Assembly: GCA_017625755.1 (NCBI GenBank) | Contig: JAGAKG010000051.1 | Span: forward strand, 1-63,246 | Origin: Clostridia bacterium | Lineage (GTDB): Bacteria; Bacillota; Clostridia; Oscillospirales; CAG-272 | Direction of reading: 5' to 3' | DNA length: 63,246 nucleotides | In this document: positions 45,595-53,996 of the stretch, piece by piece | Position numbering within the stretch: position 1 is the first letter of the stretch | How the letters are laid out: each line of letters opens with the position of its first letter | Translations under genes and position numbers: made by a program | Notes under the pieces: generated by a model | Database searches by the model: none | The model's input: the letters and a program-made list of their open reading frames with translations, nothing else | What the model was told of the DNA's origin: nothing

Positions 45595-46890
45595 ATGACC
45601 TATAACAAGAAAACAATTGAAGATATTGATGTTGCAGGCAAGAGAGTTCTTGTCCGTTGCGATTTCAATGTACCGCTCAAGGATGGCGTTATCACCTCTG
45701 ACAAGAGAATAGTTGAGGCGCTTCCTACTATCAAGTACCTGCTCGATAAGGGCGCAAAGGTTATTCTTTGCTCTCACATGGGCAAGCCCCACAGCATTTT
45801 CACAGAGGGCTTTGGTCTGACCAAGAAGGAGAAGCAGAAGGTTGAGGCTCTTCCCGCAGATGAGCAGGCAGCAGCTAAGGCAGAGCTTCTTGAGAAGGCT
45901 CTCGGCGACAAGAAAAAGTTCACACTCAAGCCTGTTGCAGTAAGACTCAACGAGCTTCTCGGCGACAAGGTTACCTTCGCTGAGGATATCATCGGTCCCG
46001 ACGCTAAGGCTAAGGTTGCGGCTCTTGAGGCAGGCAAGGCAGTTCTTATAGAGAATGTGCGTTTTGACGCAAGAGAAACAAAGAACGGCGCAGACTTCGC
46101 TAAGGAGCTTGCTGACTACGCAGATATTTATGTAAACGACGCGTTCGGTTCTGCTCACCGCGCACACGCATCTACCGCAGGCGTTGCCGCATATCTCCCC
46201 GCAGTTTGCGGATACCTCATTCAGAAGGAAATCTCGGTTATGGGTAAAGCTCTCGCTGATCCCGCCCGTCCCTTCGTCGCTATTCTCGGCGGAGCAAAGG
46301 TTTCCGATAAGATAGGCGTTATCAACAACCTCATCGAGAAGGTTGATACCCTTATCATCGGCGGTGGAATGGCATACACATTCTTCAAGGCTCAGGGACA
46401 CGATGTTGGAACATCTCTCTGCGAGGAAGACAAGCTCGACCTTGCTAACGAGATGGTTGCCAAGGCAGCTGCCAAGGGCGTTAACTTTATGATTCCCGTC
46501 GACAATGTAGTTGCAACAGAGTACGACGAGAACGCTGAGTATAAGCTCGTTAACTCCGACGATATTCCCGCAGGCTGGATGGGACTTGATATCGGTCCCA
46601 AGACTCGCGAGCTTTTCGCAAACGCTATCAAGGGCGCGGGAACTGTTGTTTGGAACGGCCCGATGGGTGTTTCCGAGTGGAAGAACTTTGCGGCCGGAAC
46701 CGAGGCTGTTGCGGCAGCTGTTGCAGAGAGCGGAGCAATTTCTATCATCGGTGGCGGAGATTCGGCTGCTGCAGTTGAAAAGCTCGGCTTTGCTGACAAG
46801 ATGACACACATCTCCACAGGCGGTGGCGCTTCTCTCGAGTTCCTCGAGGGTAAGGACCTTCCCGGTATATCCTGCCTGCTTGACAAGTAA
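45595..46890 (+). CDS. pgk: Phosphoglycerate kinase
   Basis: Glycolytic enzyme producing ATP from 1,3-bisphosphoglycerate. 431 residues from ATG 45595 (aaggtgg upstream). Motifs: [11 protein letters not shown], the substrate-binding [34 protein letters not shown] and the nucleotide-binding GGGDSAAAV. About 20-30 residues longer than the usual ~400, owing to an insertion after CSHMGKP ([20 protein letters not shown] region); longer forms of this kind exist. Forms an operon with tpiA. Confidence 0.97.
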   Translation: MTYNKKTIEDIDVAGKRVLVRCDFNVPLKDGVITSDKRIVEALPTIKYLLDKGAKVILCSHMGKPHSIFTEGFGLTKKEKQKVEALPADEQAAAKAELLEKALGDKKKFTLKPVAVRLNELLGDKVTFAEDIIGPDAKAKVAALEAGKAVLIENVRFDARETKNGADFAKELADYADIYVNDAFGSAHRAHASTAGVAAYLPAVCGYLIQKEISVMGKALADPARPFVAILGGAKVSDKIGVINNLIEKVDTLIIGGGMAYTFFKAQGHDVGTSLCEEDKLDLANEMVAKAAAKGVNFMIPVDNVVATEYDENAEYKLVNSDDIPAGWMGLDIGPKTRELFANAIKGAGTVVWNGPMGVSEWKNFAAGTEAVAAAVAESGAISIIGGGDSAAAVEKLGFADKMTHISTGGGASLEFLEGKDLPGISCLLDK

Positions 46891-46906
46891 TTAAACAAAA
46901 CTAATG

Positions 46907-46934
46907 ACTGCGCCGCCATTGGAGGCGGCGCAGT
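46907..46934 (+). other. GC-rich intercistronic hairpin between pgk and tpiA
   Basis: actgcgccgcc and ggcggcgcagt form a perfect 11-bp stem around a short loop. No T-run follows (ttaaaattaaa), so it probably protects or partly attenuates the transcript rather than ending it. Confidence 0.6.
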
Positions 46935-46971
46935 TTAAAATTAAAAAATAAAATAAAGAGAGGACATAAAA

Positions 46972-47739
46972 ATGAATCCTGCAAAGAGAAGAACAGTAAT
47001 TGCCGGCAACTGGAAGATGAACTTCACTCCCGACGAGGCAACTGCTTTTATCAATGAAATCAAGCCTATGGTTGAGGGAAAGGACAAGTGCGACATTATT
47101 TTCTGCGCTCCCTATGTAACCATTTCTGCCGCAATGAAGGCAGCTGAGGGCTCCAACATAAAGATTGGCGCCGAGAATGTTCACTTTGAGGAAAAGGGCG
47201 CTTACACGGGCGAGGTTTCCGCGAAGATGCTTAAGGCTATCGGTGTTGAGTATGTTATTATCGGTCACAGCGAGAGAAGACAGTATTTCGGTGAGACAGA
47301 CGAGACTGTTAATCTTCGCACAAAGGCAGCTCTCGCGGCTGGTATGAAGGTTATCCTTTGCCTTGGCGAGGTTAAGGAGCAGAGACTTGCGGGCATCACA
47401 AACGAGGTCGTTTCCATGCAGACAAAGCTCGACCTTGCGGGGGTTGACGCAGAGGCGCTCAAGAATGTTATTATCGCATACGAGCCTGTATGGGCAATCG
47501 GTACAGGACTTACCGCAACTCCCGAGCAGGCTGAGGAGACCTGCGGAGCTATCCGTAATGTTCTTGCTGAGATTTACGGAGCAGATGTTGCCGAGACCGT
47601 TACTATTCAGTACGGCGGTTCTATGAACGACGGTAACGCATCCGAGCTTCTCGCAAAGCCCAATGTTGACGGCGGACTTATCGGCGGCGCATCGCTGGTT
47701 GCAAAGAAGTTTACCGCAATCGTTGACGCGGCACAGTAA
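46972..47739 (+). CDS. tpiA: Triosephosphate isomerase
   Basis: Interconverts dihydroxyacetone phosphate and glyceraldehyde 3-phosphate. 255 residues with AGNWKMN (substrate Lys), IIGHSERR (electrophilic His), AYEPVWAIGTG (catalytic Glu) and the phosphate-binding YGGSM and GGLIGGASL loops. Follows pgk. Its last codons GCG GCA CAG TAA recur as an exact 12-bp direct repeat 95 bp downstream, flanking a hairpin element. Confidence 0.98.
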   Translation: MNPAKRRTVIAGNWKMNFTPDEATAFINEIKPMVEGKDKCDIIFCAPYVTISAAMKAAEGSNIKIGAENVHFEEKGAYTGEVSAKMLKAIGVEYVIIGHSERRQYFGETDETVNLRTKAALAAGMKVILCLGEVKEQRLAGITNEVVSMQTKLDLAGVDAEALKNVIIAYEPVWAIGTGLTATPEQAEETCGAIRNVLAEIYGADVAETVTIQYGGSMNDGNASELLAKPNVDGGLIGGASLVAKKFTAIVDAAQ

Positions 47740-47834
47740 ACTTATTAAATAAAATATTTATCGAATGAGCCTCTGAGTTGCCACGCGAGATTCTTCGCTT
47801 CGCTCGAGAATGACAGCGCGTGGCGGCACAGTAA
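47740..47834. repeat. Hairpin element flanked by a 12-bp direct repeat
   Basis: gcggcacagtaa occurs at 47728-47739 (end of tpiA) and again at 47823-47834. Between them lies an 83-bp segment whose core is a hairpin with gccacgcg/cgcgtggc outer arms (47780-47824) and attct/agaat inner arms around a tcgcttcgctcg loop. The direct repeats look like a target-site duplication of a small mobile element. Confidence 0.6.
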
Positions 47835-47855
47835 GTTAGATGAAATAAGAAAAAT

Positions 47856-47887
47856 AAGGAAATACGCAAAGCGTATTTCCTTGTTTT
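47856..47887 (+). terminator. Terminator of pgk-tpiA
   Basis: aaggaaatacgc (47856-47867) and gcgtatttcctt (47871-47882), perfect 12-bp stem with a 3-base loop, followed by gtttt. A second 8-bp hairpin (47888-47909) adjoins it. Confidence 0.88.
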
Positions 47888-47968
47888 GATTTTCGCCACG
47901 ACGAAAATCTTCATTCATTTTTCATTATTCATCAGCGAAGCGACTTCATTTTCTCTTATCTCTTCTCT

Positions 47969-48230
47969 GCTGATGCGATAAATCTTTTATCGTATCAGCA
48001 TCGCGTCTGCAATGCTCACGGGACGCGTGATGCTTGAATGAATTGACGGCAAGCCGTCATGAATTGAAACTTCGTTTCATGATTTCTCGCGCTTTGCGCT
48101 CCATGATTTGAATTGCAACCTTCAATGCACATCAGTGCAATTCATGGCGTAGCCAATTCATGAGCGCTTACGCTCAATTCATGCAACCGCAAGGTTGCAA
48201 TTCATTGCATGCTCATTGTATGAGCATGCA
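47969..48230. repeat. Array of short hairpins joined by aattcatg-type linkers
   Basis: Consecutive small palindromes: gctgat..atcagc (47969-47999), gcatcgcgtc..gacgcgtgatgc (47998-48033), gacggc-aa-gccgtc (48045-48058), tgaaac-ttc-gtttca, gcgc-ttt-gcgc, tgcac-atca-gtgca, tggc-gta-gcca, gagcg-ctta-cgctc, caacc-gca-aggttg and tgcatgctca-ttgta-tgagcatgca (ending 48230). From the third hairpin on, most are separated by variants of (a)attcatg or its complement. Stems differ, linkers are shared. The last hairpin overlaps the queA stop. No gene is seen in 47740-48212. Confidence 0.75.
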
Positions 48231-49286
48231 ATCGCCGAAGGAGAAAAAGCGATATTTTTCCTCAACCGCGGTTTTGTATGCGCTCATTATGTGTTCCTTA
48301 TCGTAGAATGCGGAAACAAGCATAAGGAGCGTACTTTCGGGCAGGTGGAAATTCGTTATCAGCGCATCAACTGCCTTGAATTTATACCCTGGGTAGATAA
48401 ATATGCCTGTGTCGGCAGACATTGCGTGAACGATTCCGTTTTCGTCCGATGCGCTCTCAAGTGTGCGGCAGGAGGTCGTTCCCACGCAGATTATCCGTCC
48501 GCCTGCGGCTCTTGCCGAGTTTATCATATTTGCGCTTTCCTCGGAGACGGAGAAAAATTCTGTGTGCATAATATGGTCGTCTATTCTGTCGGCTTTGACA
48601 GGGCGGAATGTGCCGAGTCCGACATGAAGCATAACCCTCGCTATCCCCACGCCCTTTTCGCGTATCCTTGTGAGAAGCTCGTCAGTGAAGTGAAGTCCCG
48701 CCGTGGGCGCTGCCGCAGAGCCTTCCTTGTTTGCGTATACCGTCTGGTATCTCGAATTGTCCTCGAGCCGCTCGGTGATATAAGGGGGAAGTGGCATAAG
48801 CCCTATCTTGTGAAGAATAGCGTATATATTCTCGCCCGAGCTTTTGTCGTATTCAAATTTTATGATGCGGTTGCCTTCCTCGACTATGTCAACTATCTCA
48901 CCTGTAAGTATTCCGCCGCCGAAAACAAGCCTTGAGCCTATCCTCGCTCGCTTGCCCGGCTTTACAAGGGTCTCCCACGAGTCAAGCTCGGTATGTCTTA
49001 GCAGAAGCAACTCTATCGGAGCGTCCTCTCTGCCCTCAACATGACCGTAAAGCCTTGCGGGAATTACCTTGGAATCGTTGATGACGAGTACATCACCCGC
49101 GCGCAGATAATCTATTATATCTCTGAATATTTTGTGTTCTACCGTGTTTTTTTCTCTGTCGAGAACCATAAGTCTTGATGCGTCTCTGACCTCGGATGGG
49201 TGCTGAGCTATCAGTTCTTCCGGCAAGTCGTAATAAAAATCCGATGTGAGAAGGTCGGTGTGCGCTCTTTCGTTTCTGATTATCAC
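48213..49286 (-). CDS. queA: tRNA preQ1(34) S-adenosylmethionine ribosyltransferase-isomerase
   Basis: Transfers and isomerises the ribosyl moiety of SAM onto preQ1 in tRNA to form epoxyqueuosine. 357 residues starting at GTG 49286 (caggag upstream). Family motifs: [45 protein letters not shown] and [15 protein letters not shown]. The C-terminal FGDCMLIQ resembles the usual YGDAMLI end, although its codons coincide with the last hairpin of the adjoining array. tgt is not adjacent. Divergent from dapA. Confidence 0.96.
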   Translation of the reverse strand: MIIRNERAHTDLLTSDFYYDLPEELIAQHPSEVRDASRLMVLDREKNTVEHKIFRDIIDYLRAGDVLVINDSKVIPARLYGHVEGREDAPIELLLLRHTELDSWETLVKPGKRARIGSRLVFGGGILTGEIVDIVEEGNRIIKFEYDKSSGENIYAILHKIGLMPLPPYITERLEDNSRYQTVYANKEGSAAAPTAGLHFTDELLTRIREKGVGIARVMLHVGLGTFRPVKADRIDDHIMHTEFFSVSEESANMINSARAAGGRIICVGTTSCRTLESASDENGIVHAMSADTGIFIYPGYKFKAVDALITNFHLPESTLLMLVSAFYDKEHIMSAYKTAVEEKYRFFSFGDCMLIQ

Positions 49287-49327
49287 TTAAAATTTCTCCT
49301 GAATCCAAAAAAATTGTTATTATGTGC

Positions 49328-49356
49328 TTGACATATTTGTAAAGGTATGTTATTAT
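49328..49356 (+). promoter_or_regulatory. Promoter for dapA-dapB
   Basis: TTGACA (49328-49333), 17-bp spacer ending TGT, TATTAT (49351-49356). Confidence 0.85.
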
Positions 49357-49375
49357 ATTCAAGAAGATAATATAA

Positions 49376-49545
49376 TATTGACAGAGGTGCGTTATGCAAC
49401 TGCCGTCGGTTGAGGGCCCGTATCCGTTTGATGCCGACTGTGAGTGTACGACGCCGAAGTCATGCCGCAGCGGGTGCGGCAGGGGCTGGTCCGTTCGGTT
49501 AAAAGCTGACGGATTGTCATCAAACGATGGAGAGCTGTCTGTTAT
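49376..49545 (+). ncRNA. Lysine riboswitch (L box)
   Basis: Contains AGAGGTGCG near the 5' side (49383-49391), GCCGAAG in the central part (49452-49458) and GGAGAGCTGTCTG (49529-49541) closing on gacag (49380-49384), the core blocks of the L box. It is followed by an intrinsic terminator and dapA, the first committed gene of lysine/diaminopimelate synthesis. Lysine should promote termination. Peripheral stems deviate from the textbook sequence, so the exact boundaries are approximate. Confidence 0.85.
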
Positions 49546-49590
49546 TGTTGAATATAGTATACATACGCATATATTATATTACAATTGCAG

Positions 49591-49618
49591 CCGGTTTTCA
49601 ACCGGTTTTTTGTTTTTT
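49591..49618 (+). terminator. Regulated terminator of the lysine riboswitch
   Basis: ccggtt (49591-49596), loop ttc, aaccgg (49600-49605), then TTTTTTgTTTTTTT. It ends 46 bp before dapA. Confidence 0.9.
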
Positions 49619-49663
49619 TATCATTATCCAACGATTTTTTACAGTACGAAAGGAGCTTATATT

Positions 49664-50557
49664 ATGAGCAAATTCAAAAAATCAATTTTCACGGGAGCGG
49701 CTACCGCTATTATCACTCCCTTTAAGAATGGGGCTATCGACTACGAGAGCTTCGGAAAAATAATAGAGGCGCAGATTGCGGGCGGTATCGACGGTATCGT
49801 CGTTGCGGGAACCACGGGAGAGGCGGCAACGCTTACTCACGAGGAGCATTGTGAGTGCATTAAGTATGTGGTTGAGAAGGTCGAAGGCAGAGTACCCGTT
49901 ATCGCGGGAACAGGCTCTAACGATACCGCGTACGGAATCGAGCTTTCCAAATACGCCTGCGAGGTAGGAGCTGACGCGCTTCTGCTCGTTACGCCTTATT
50001 ACAACAAGGCTACCCCCAAGGGACTTATCAAGAATTTCCTTGAGACGGCTGAGGCGACCGATAAGCCGATAATTCTCTATAATGTCCCCTCGAGAACAGG
50101 CTGTAACATCTCTCTGCCCGTATACCGTGAGCTTGCTAAGCACGAGAGAATAGTGGCTGTCAAGGAGGCGTCGGGCAATATCAGCGCGATAGCCGAGCTT
50201 ATCGCTGAGTGTGGGGACTACTACGATGTTTATTCGGGTAACGACGATCAGATAGTGCCGATCATGTCGCTTGGAGGAAAGGGAGTTATCTCTGTTCTCT
50301 CGAATATTCTGCCTAAGGAGACTCACGATATATGCGAGCTTTGTCTGAATGGCAATTATCCCGCCGCGGCAAAGACGCAGCTTGATTATCTGAAGCTTAT
50401 CAACGCTTTGTTCTGCGAGGTCAACCCTGTTCCTGTAAAGACGGCTATGGCTGAGCTTGGTATGTGTGATATCGAAATGAGACTTCCTCTGTGCGAGATG
50501 GAGGACGCTAATAAGCAGAAGCTTGTCGACGCAATGAAGGCTCACGGAATTCTTTGA
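49664..50557 (+). CDS. dapA: 4-hydroxy-tetrahydrodipicolinate synthase
   Basis: Condenses pyruvate with aspartate semialdehyde, entering the lysine/diaminopimelate pathway (and dipicolinate for spores). 297 residues from ATG 49664 (aaggagc upstream); the frame is open back to 49394 but that part is the riboswitch. Motifs: GTTGEAATLTHEEH, LLVTPYYNKATPKG, LYNVPSRTG (catalytic Tyr) and the Schiff-base lysine in VKEASGN. Followed by dapB after 43 bp. Confidence 0.96.
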   Translation: MSKFKKSIFTGAATAIITPFKNGAIDYESFGKIIEAQIAGGIDGIVVAGTTGEAATLTHEEHCECIKYVVEKVEGRVPVIAGTGSNDTAYGIELSKYACEVGADALLLVTPYYNKATPKGLIKNFLETAEATDKPIILYNVPSRTGCNISLPVYRELAKHERIVAVKEASGNISAIAELIAECGDYYDVYSGNDDQIVPIMSLGGKGVISVLSNILPKETHDICELCLNGNYPAAAKTQLDYLKLINALFCEVNPVPVKTAMAELGMCDIEMRLPLCEMEDANKQKLVDAMKAHGIL

Positions 50558-50600
50558 TAGCTTAGATAGCTTTGAAAAATTATAAAAAGGACTTTGAAAT

Positions 50601-51365
50601 ATGATAAATGTTATTCTTTGCGGCTGCGGTGGAAGAATGGGACGCGCCGTTACCGAGGCTATAAATAGCGGGGACAGCCTTCGTGTCGTTGCGGGGGTAG
50701 ATATAAATGCCGACTCGCTTGGCACTACCTGCGCGTTTCCCGTATATCACTCAATAGCGGAGTTTCCCGATAAGGCAGATGTGATAATCGACTTTTCACA
50801 CCATAGCGCGCTTCCCGCACTTTCGGAATATGCCACAAGAACAGGCACTCCTCTCGTTATCGCTACGACAGGACACTCGGAGGAGGAGATGGCGCTGATG
50901 CTCGAGACGGCAAAATCCGTTCCCGTATTCTTTTCGCGCAATATGTCGATAGGAATAAATCTGCTTATAGAAATGAGCCGACGCGTGGCAAAAGCACTCG
51001 GAGTGGATTTCGATGTGGAGATAATCGAGAAGCATCACAACCAGAAGCTTGACGCTCCAAGCGGAACCGCTCTGATGATTGCAGAGGCGTTGGGCGAGGA
51101 GAGAGAGGAAACCGAGTTTGTTTACGACAGACATAGTGTGAGAGCCAAGAGACGCAGCTCCGAGATTGGAATTCATTCTGTCAGAGGAGGCACTATCGTA
51201 GGCGAGCACGAGGTCATTTTCGCGGGTAAGGATGAGATAGTCACGCTCTCTCACAGCGCGACCTCGCGTGAGATCTTTGCTAACGGCGCTCTTAAAGCGG
51301 CGGAGTTCATTGTAGGAAAGGCGCCCGCGCTCTACAATATGTCAGATGTGATAAATCAAATATAA
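50601..51365 (+). CDS. dapB: 4-hydroxy-tetrahydrodipicolinate reductase
   Basis: NAD(P)H-dependent second step after DapA. 254 residues with the nucleotide-binding GCGGRMGRAV, DFSHHSAL, ATTGHSEEE, and the catalytic region IIEKHHNQKLDAPSGTA. The C-terminal SHSATSREIFANGA is typical. Under control of the lysine riboswitch through dapA. Confidence 0.96.
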   Translation: MINVILCGCGGRMGRAVTEAINSGDSLRVVAGVDINADSLGTTCAFPVYHSIAEFPDKADVIIDFSHHSALPALSEYATRTGTPLVIATTGHSEEEMALMLETAKSVPVFFSRNMSIGINLLIEMSRRVAKALGVDFDVEIIEKHHNQKLDAPSGTALMIAEALGEEREETEFVYDRHSVRAKRRSSEIGIHSVRGGTIVGEHEVIFAGKDEIVTLSHSATSREIFANGALKAAEFIVGKAPALYNMSDVINQI

Positions 51366-51369
51366 CGCA

Positions 51370-51407
51370 AAACAGAGGATTTTCGCTTGTACGAAAATCC
51401 TCTGTTT
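51370..51407. terminator. Bidirectional terminator between dapB and ribF
   Basis: aaacagaggattttcg (51370-51385) and cgaaaatcctctgttt (51392-51407), perfect 16-bp stem; T-rich tract follows on the + strand and the - strand side also serves convergent ribF. Confidence 0.85.
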
Positions 51408-51409
51408 GT

Positions 51410-52333
51410 TTATTTTGTTTGGGTGATAAAATTCTTTGCTTCGGCAATATCGTGTTGAACCTGCTCTGACAGCGCCACTATCGAGGAAAATTCTCTCTCG
51501 GGGCGCAGATATTTCAAAAATTCCACGCGTACAGTCTTGCCGTAAAGGTCGCCCTCAAAATCAAAAATGTGGCTTTCGGCGCATAGAGTGTGGTCGTCAA
51601 CCGTCGGTCTTATTCCGACATTTGTTATGCCGAACATATTCCTCCGCCCGACTGCTATCCGTGTCACATATACGCCACGGCGGGGAATTAGAATATTTTT
51701 CTCGAATACTTGATTTATAGTGGGAAAGCCCAGCTTTCTCGCAAGTCTCTGCCCGCCGACTATCGGTGCGCAGAGCGAGAAGTGTCTGCCGAGGTAGCGC
51801 CCCGCAAGCTCCATGTCTCCACTCTCAACAGCCTGCCGTATCGCTGAGGAGGAGACCGTGATATTTCCGTCGTTCACGGACGGAACGCAGGATAGCCCTA
51901 TTTGGCTTTTCTCGCAAAGATGGCGCATAAGTGCGGTGTCGCCACGCCCGCCCTTGCCGAAGGAATAATTAAATCCGCACACCAGATGCGACGCGTTCAA
52001 ACGACCGAGCAATATTTCCTCAAAGAAAGCCTCGGGGGAAAGCGAGCCGATTTCAGCGTCAAATCTGACGCATACAAATATATCAACGCCAAGCGCGCGC
52101 ATAAGCCGCTGCTTTTCACGATAATCTGTTATGAGTGGAGCTGCGTTCGGCGTAAAATAGTTTCTTGGAGGCTCGCGGAAGGTAAACACGGCGCAGGGGA
52201 GAGAGCGCTCACGCGCAATTTTTACCGCCTCTGCGATGACCGCGGCGTGCCCTCGGTGTACTCCGTCAAAGCATCCCAGCGCGACGACGGTCGGCGAGGC
52301 GGCACGGAAATTTTTCGTTGTGTAAGACTTCAT
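51410..52333 (-). CDS. ribF: Bifunctional riboflavin kinase / FAD synthetase
   Basis: Makes FMN from riboflavin and FAD from FMN, the step after RibU-mediated uptake. 307 residues: N-terminal adenylyltransferase with GCFDGVHRGH and the VSSSAIRQAVESGD motif, C-terminal kinase with KLGFPTINQ and GVYVTRIAVG. FMN made here feeds the FMN riboswitch at 4.1 kb and flavinylation of RnfD/RnfG. truB, a common neighbour, is absent. Confidence 0.96.
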   Translation of the reverse strand: MKSYTTKNFRAASPTVVALGCFDGVHRGHAAVIAEAVKIARERSLPCAVFTFREPPRNYFTPNAAPLITDYREKQRLMRALGVDIFVCVRFDAEIGSLSPEAFFEEILLGRLNASHLVCGFNYSFGKGGRGDTALMRHLCEKSQIGLSCVPSVNDGNITVSSSAIRQAVESGDMELAGRYLGRHFSLCAPIVGGQRLARKLGFPTINQVFEKNILIPRRGVYVTRIAVGRRNMFGITNVGIRPTVDDHTLCAESHIFDFEGDLYGKTVRVEFLKYLRPEREFSSIVALSEQVQHDIAEAKNFITQTK

Positions 52334-52368
52334 ATATACATCCTTTCGGAGAGGTTTCGGCTTTTATA

Positions 52369-52397
52369 ATTATAGCATAGATTTATATTTTTGTCAT
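52369..52397 (-). promoter_or_regulatory. Promoter for ribF
   Basis: On the - strand: ATGACA (52397-52392), 17-bp spacer ending TGC, TATAAT (52374-52369). Confidence 0.7.
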
Positions 52398-52571
52398 TAT
52401 GAAACCAAAAAGAAATAAAAAAGATTTTTGATATTGGAAAATGCGGTCTAAAAAATGTTAACAAACGATTGCTTTTTTGTGAACCTGATGAGTTCTTTGA
52501 CAAGGAAATATCTATGTATAAAAAAACTTGCAAATCTTTATATAATAAGGCTCGGAGAGATGAAAATGATG

Positions 52572-52600
52572 TTGACAGAAGGACTTAAAAATGTTATAAT
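52572..52600 (+). promoter_or_regulatory. rnf operon promoter
   Basis: Perfect TTGACA (52572-52577), 17-bp spacer ending TGT, perfect TATAAT (52595-52600). The rest of the 343-bp gap 52334-52676 is AT-rich with no other feature recognised apart from the ribF promoter. Confidence 0.92.
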
Positions 52601-52676
52601 TTTTTATGGAAATATGAAGTTTTGACATAATTCAAATTCAGGAAAATATCATTTTACCGTTTTTAAAGGAGGGAAA

Positions 52677-53996
52677 ATGTCAATTTTCAGATTACACGGA
52701 GTGCATCTTAAGCACCGCAAAAATACCGCTCGAATGGCGCCCGAAAGAATGCCCATTCCGAGCACTGTGGTCATACCGATGTCAATGCACATCGGCGCGC
52801 CCGCAAGCCTCGTTCTCAAGGCGGGTGATACTGTCAAGGTTGGACAGCTTATCGGCGAATCGGCGGGCTTTGTTTCCTCTCCCGTATATTCGGGCGTTTC
52901 GGGAACCGTCAAGAAGATAGATGAGATTGTAGCGGCAAGCGGCGCAAATATAAGAACTGTTATTATCGAGACCGACGGTAAACAGGAGATACTCGAAACG
53001 ATAACCCCGCCCTCGGTAAGCAACCGAGAGGAGTTTCTCGCGGCTATGCGAAACAGCGGTATCGTCGGACTTGGCGGCGCGGGATTCCCCACGACGGTCA
53101 AGCTTGACGCCGATGTGAGCAAGATAGACGCTATCGTTATCAACGGAGCCGAGTGTGAGCCATACATAACATCCGACACACGCACGATGCTTGACGACGC
53201 AGAGTATGTGGCTGAGGGTATCCGTATGCTTATGAAATATCTTGAGGTCAATACGGCTATTCTCGGAATTGAGAAGAACAAGCCCGAGTGTATCGCAAAA
53301 ATGAGAGAAGCACTTTCAGATGTTGAGGGGGCACAGGTAAAAGCCCTGCCCTCGGTATATCCGCAGGGTGGTGAAAAGGTGCTTGTTTACCACACTCTCG
53401 GACGCGTTATACGCGAAGGTGAGCTGCCCTTGAATCAGGGAGTTATCGTTATCAACTGTACGACTGTGGCGACTATTGCTAAGTACATAAAGACGGGTAT
53501 GCCCCTAGTTGAGAAGTGCATTACCGTTGACGGAACGGCGGTCAGGGAGCCGAAGAATGTTATCGCTCCCATAGGTACATCGCTTCGCGATATATTTGAA
53601 TTTTGCGGCGGATTTAAGGAAACACCGAGAAAGGTTATTTTCGGAGGACCTATGATGGGCTGGGCGGCGGTAGACCTTGACGCGCCCGTTACAAAGCAGA
53701 CGAATGCCGTCCTTGCTTTTGGAGCGAAGGAGGCTGTACTCCCTCGGTCAACAGATTGTATCAAGTGCGGAAAATGCGCCGCGAGCTGTCCGTTCTCGCT
53801 CTCGCCTTGCGATATTGCGGCGGCGTACGATGCGGGTGACGCAGAGCGTCTTGAAAAGCTCAAGGTGAATATTTGTATGGAATGCGGCTGTTGTAGCTAT
53901 GTCTGCCCCGCAAAGAGAAATATAGTTCAGAAGAACAAGCTGGCAAAGACTATGCTCAGAAACTACCAAATGTCGAAGAAGGAGGGAAGTAAGTAA
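52677..53996 (+). CDS. rnfC: RNF complex subunit C (NADH-binding, Fe-S)
   Basis: Peripheral subunit that accepts or donates electrons to NAD. 439 residues: glycine-rich NADH/FMN-binding core with GLGGAGFPTTVK, NGAECEPYIT and PQGGEKVLVYH, and C-terminal two-cluster ferredoxin motif CIKCGKCAASCPF and CMECGCCSYVCPAKR. First gene of rnfCDGEAB. The complex couples ferredoxin oxidation and NAD reduction to Na+ or H+ pumping in anaerobes. Confidence 0.97.
   Translation: MSIFRLHGVHLKHRKNTARMAPERMPIPSTVVIPMSMHIGAPASLVLKAGDTVKVGQLIGESAGFVSSPVYSGVSGTVKKIDEIVAASGANIRTVIIETDGKQEILETITPPSVSNREEFLAAMRNSGIVGLGGAGFPTTVKLDADVSKIDAIVINGAECEPYITSDTRTMLDDAEYVAEGIRMLMKYLEVNTAILGIEKNKPECIAKMREALSDVEGAQVKALPSVYPQGGEKVLVYHTLGRVIREGELPLNQGVIVINCTTVATIAKYIKTGMPLVEKCITVDGTAVREPKNVIAPIGTSLRDIFEFCGGFKETPRKVIFGGPMMGWAAVDLDAPVTKQTNAVLAFGAKEAVLPRSTDCIKCGKCAASCPFSLSPCDIAAAYDAGDAERLEKLKVNICMECGCCSYVCPAKRNIVQKNKLAKTMLRNYQMSKKEGSK

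Noticed and set aside
47969..48230. Hairpin chain as a CRISPR array
   Set aside because: Units are irregular, the palindromes themselves vary, linkers are only ~8 bp, and no cas gene is present.
48195..48935. + strand frame overlapping queA
   Set aside because: Antisense shadow of queA; the queA family match on the - strand is unambiguous.
49394..49663. N-terminal extension of dapA by 90 codons
   Set aside because: This stretch is the lysine riboswitch and terminator; the true start at 49664 has an aaggagc ribosome binding site and the normal family N-terminus.
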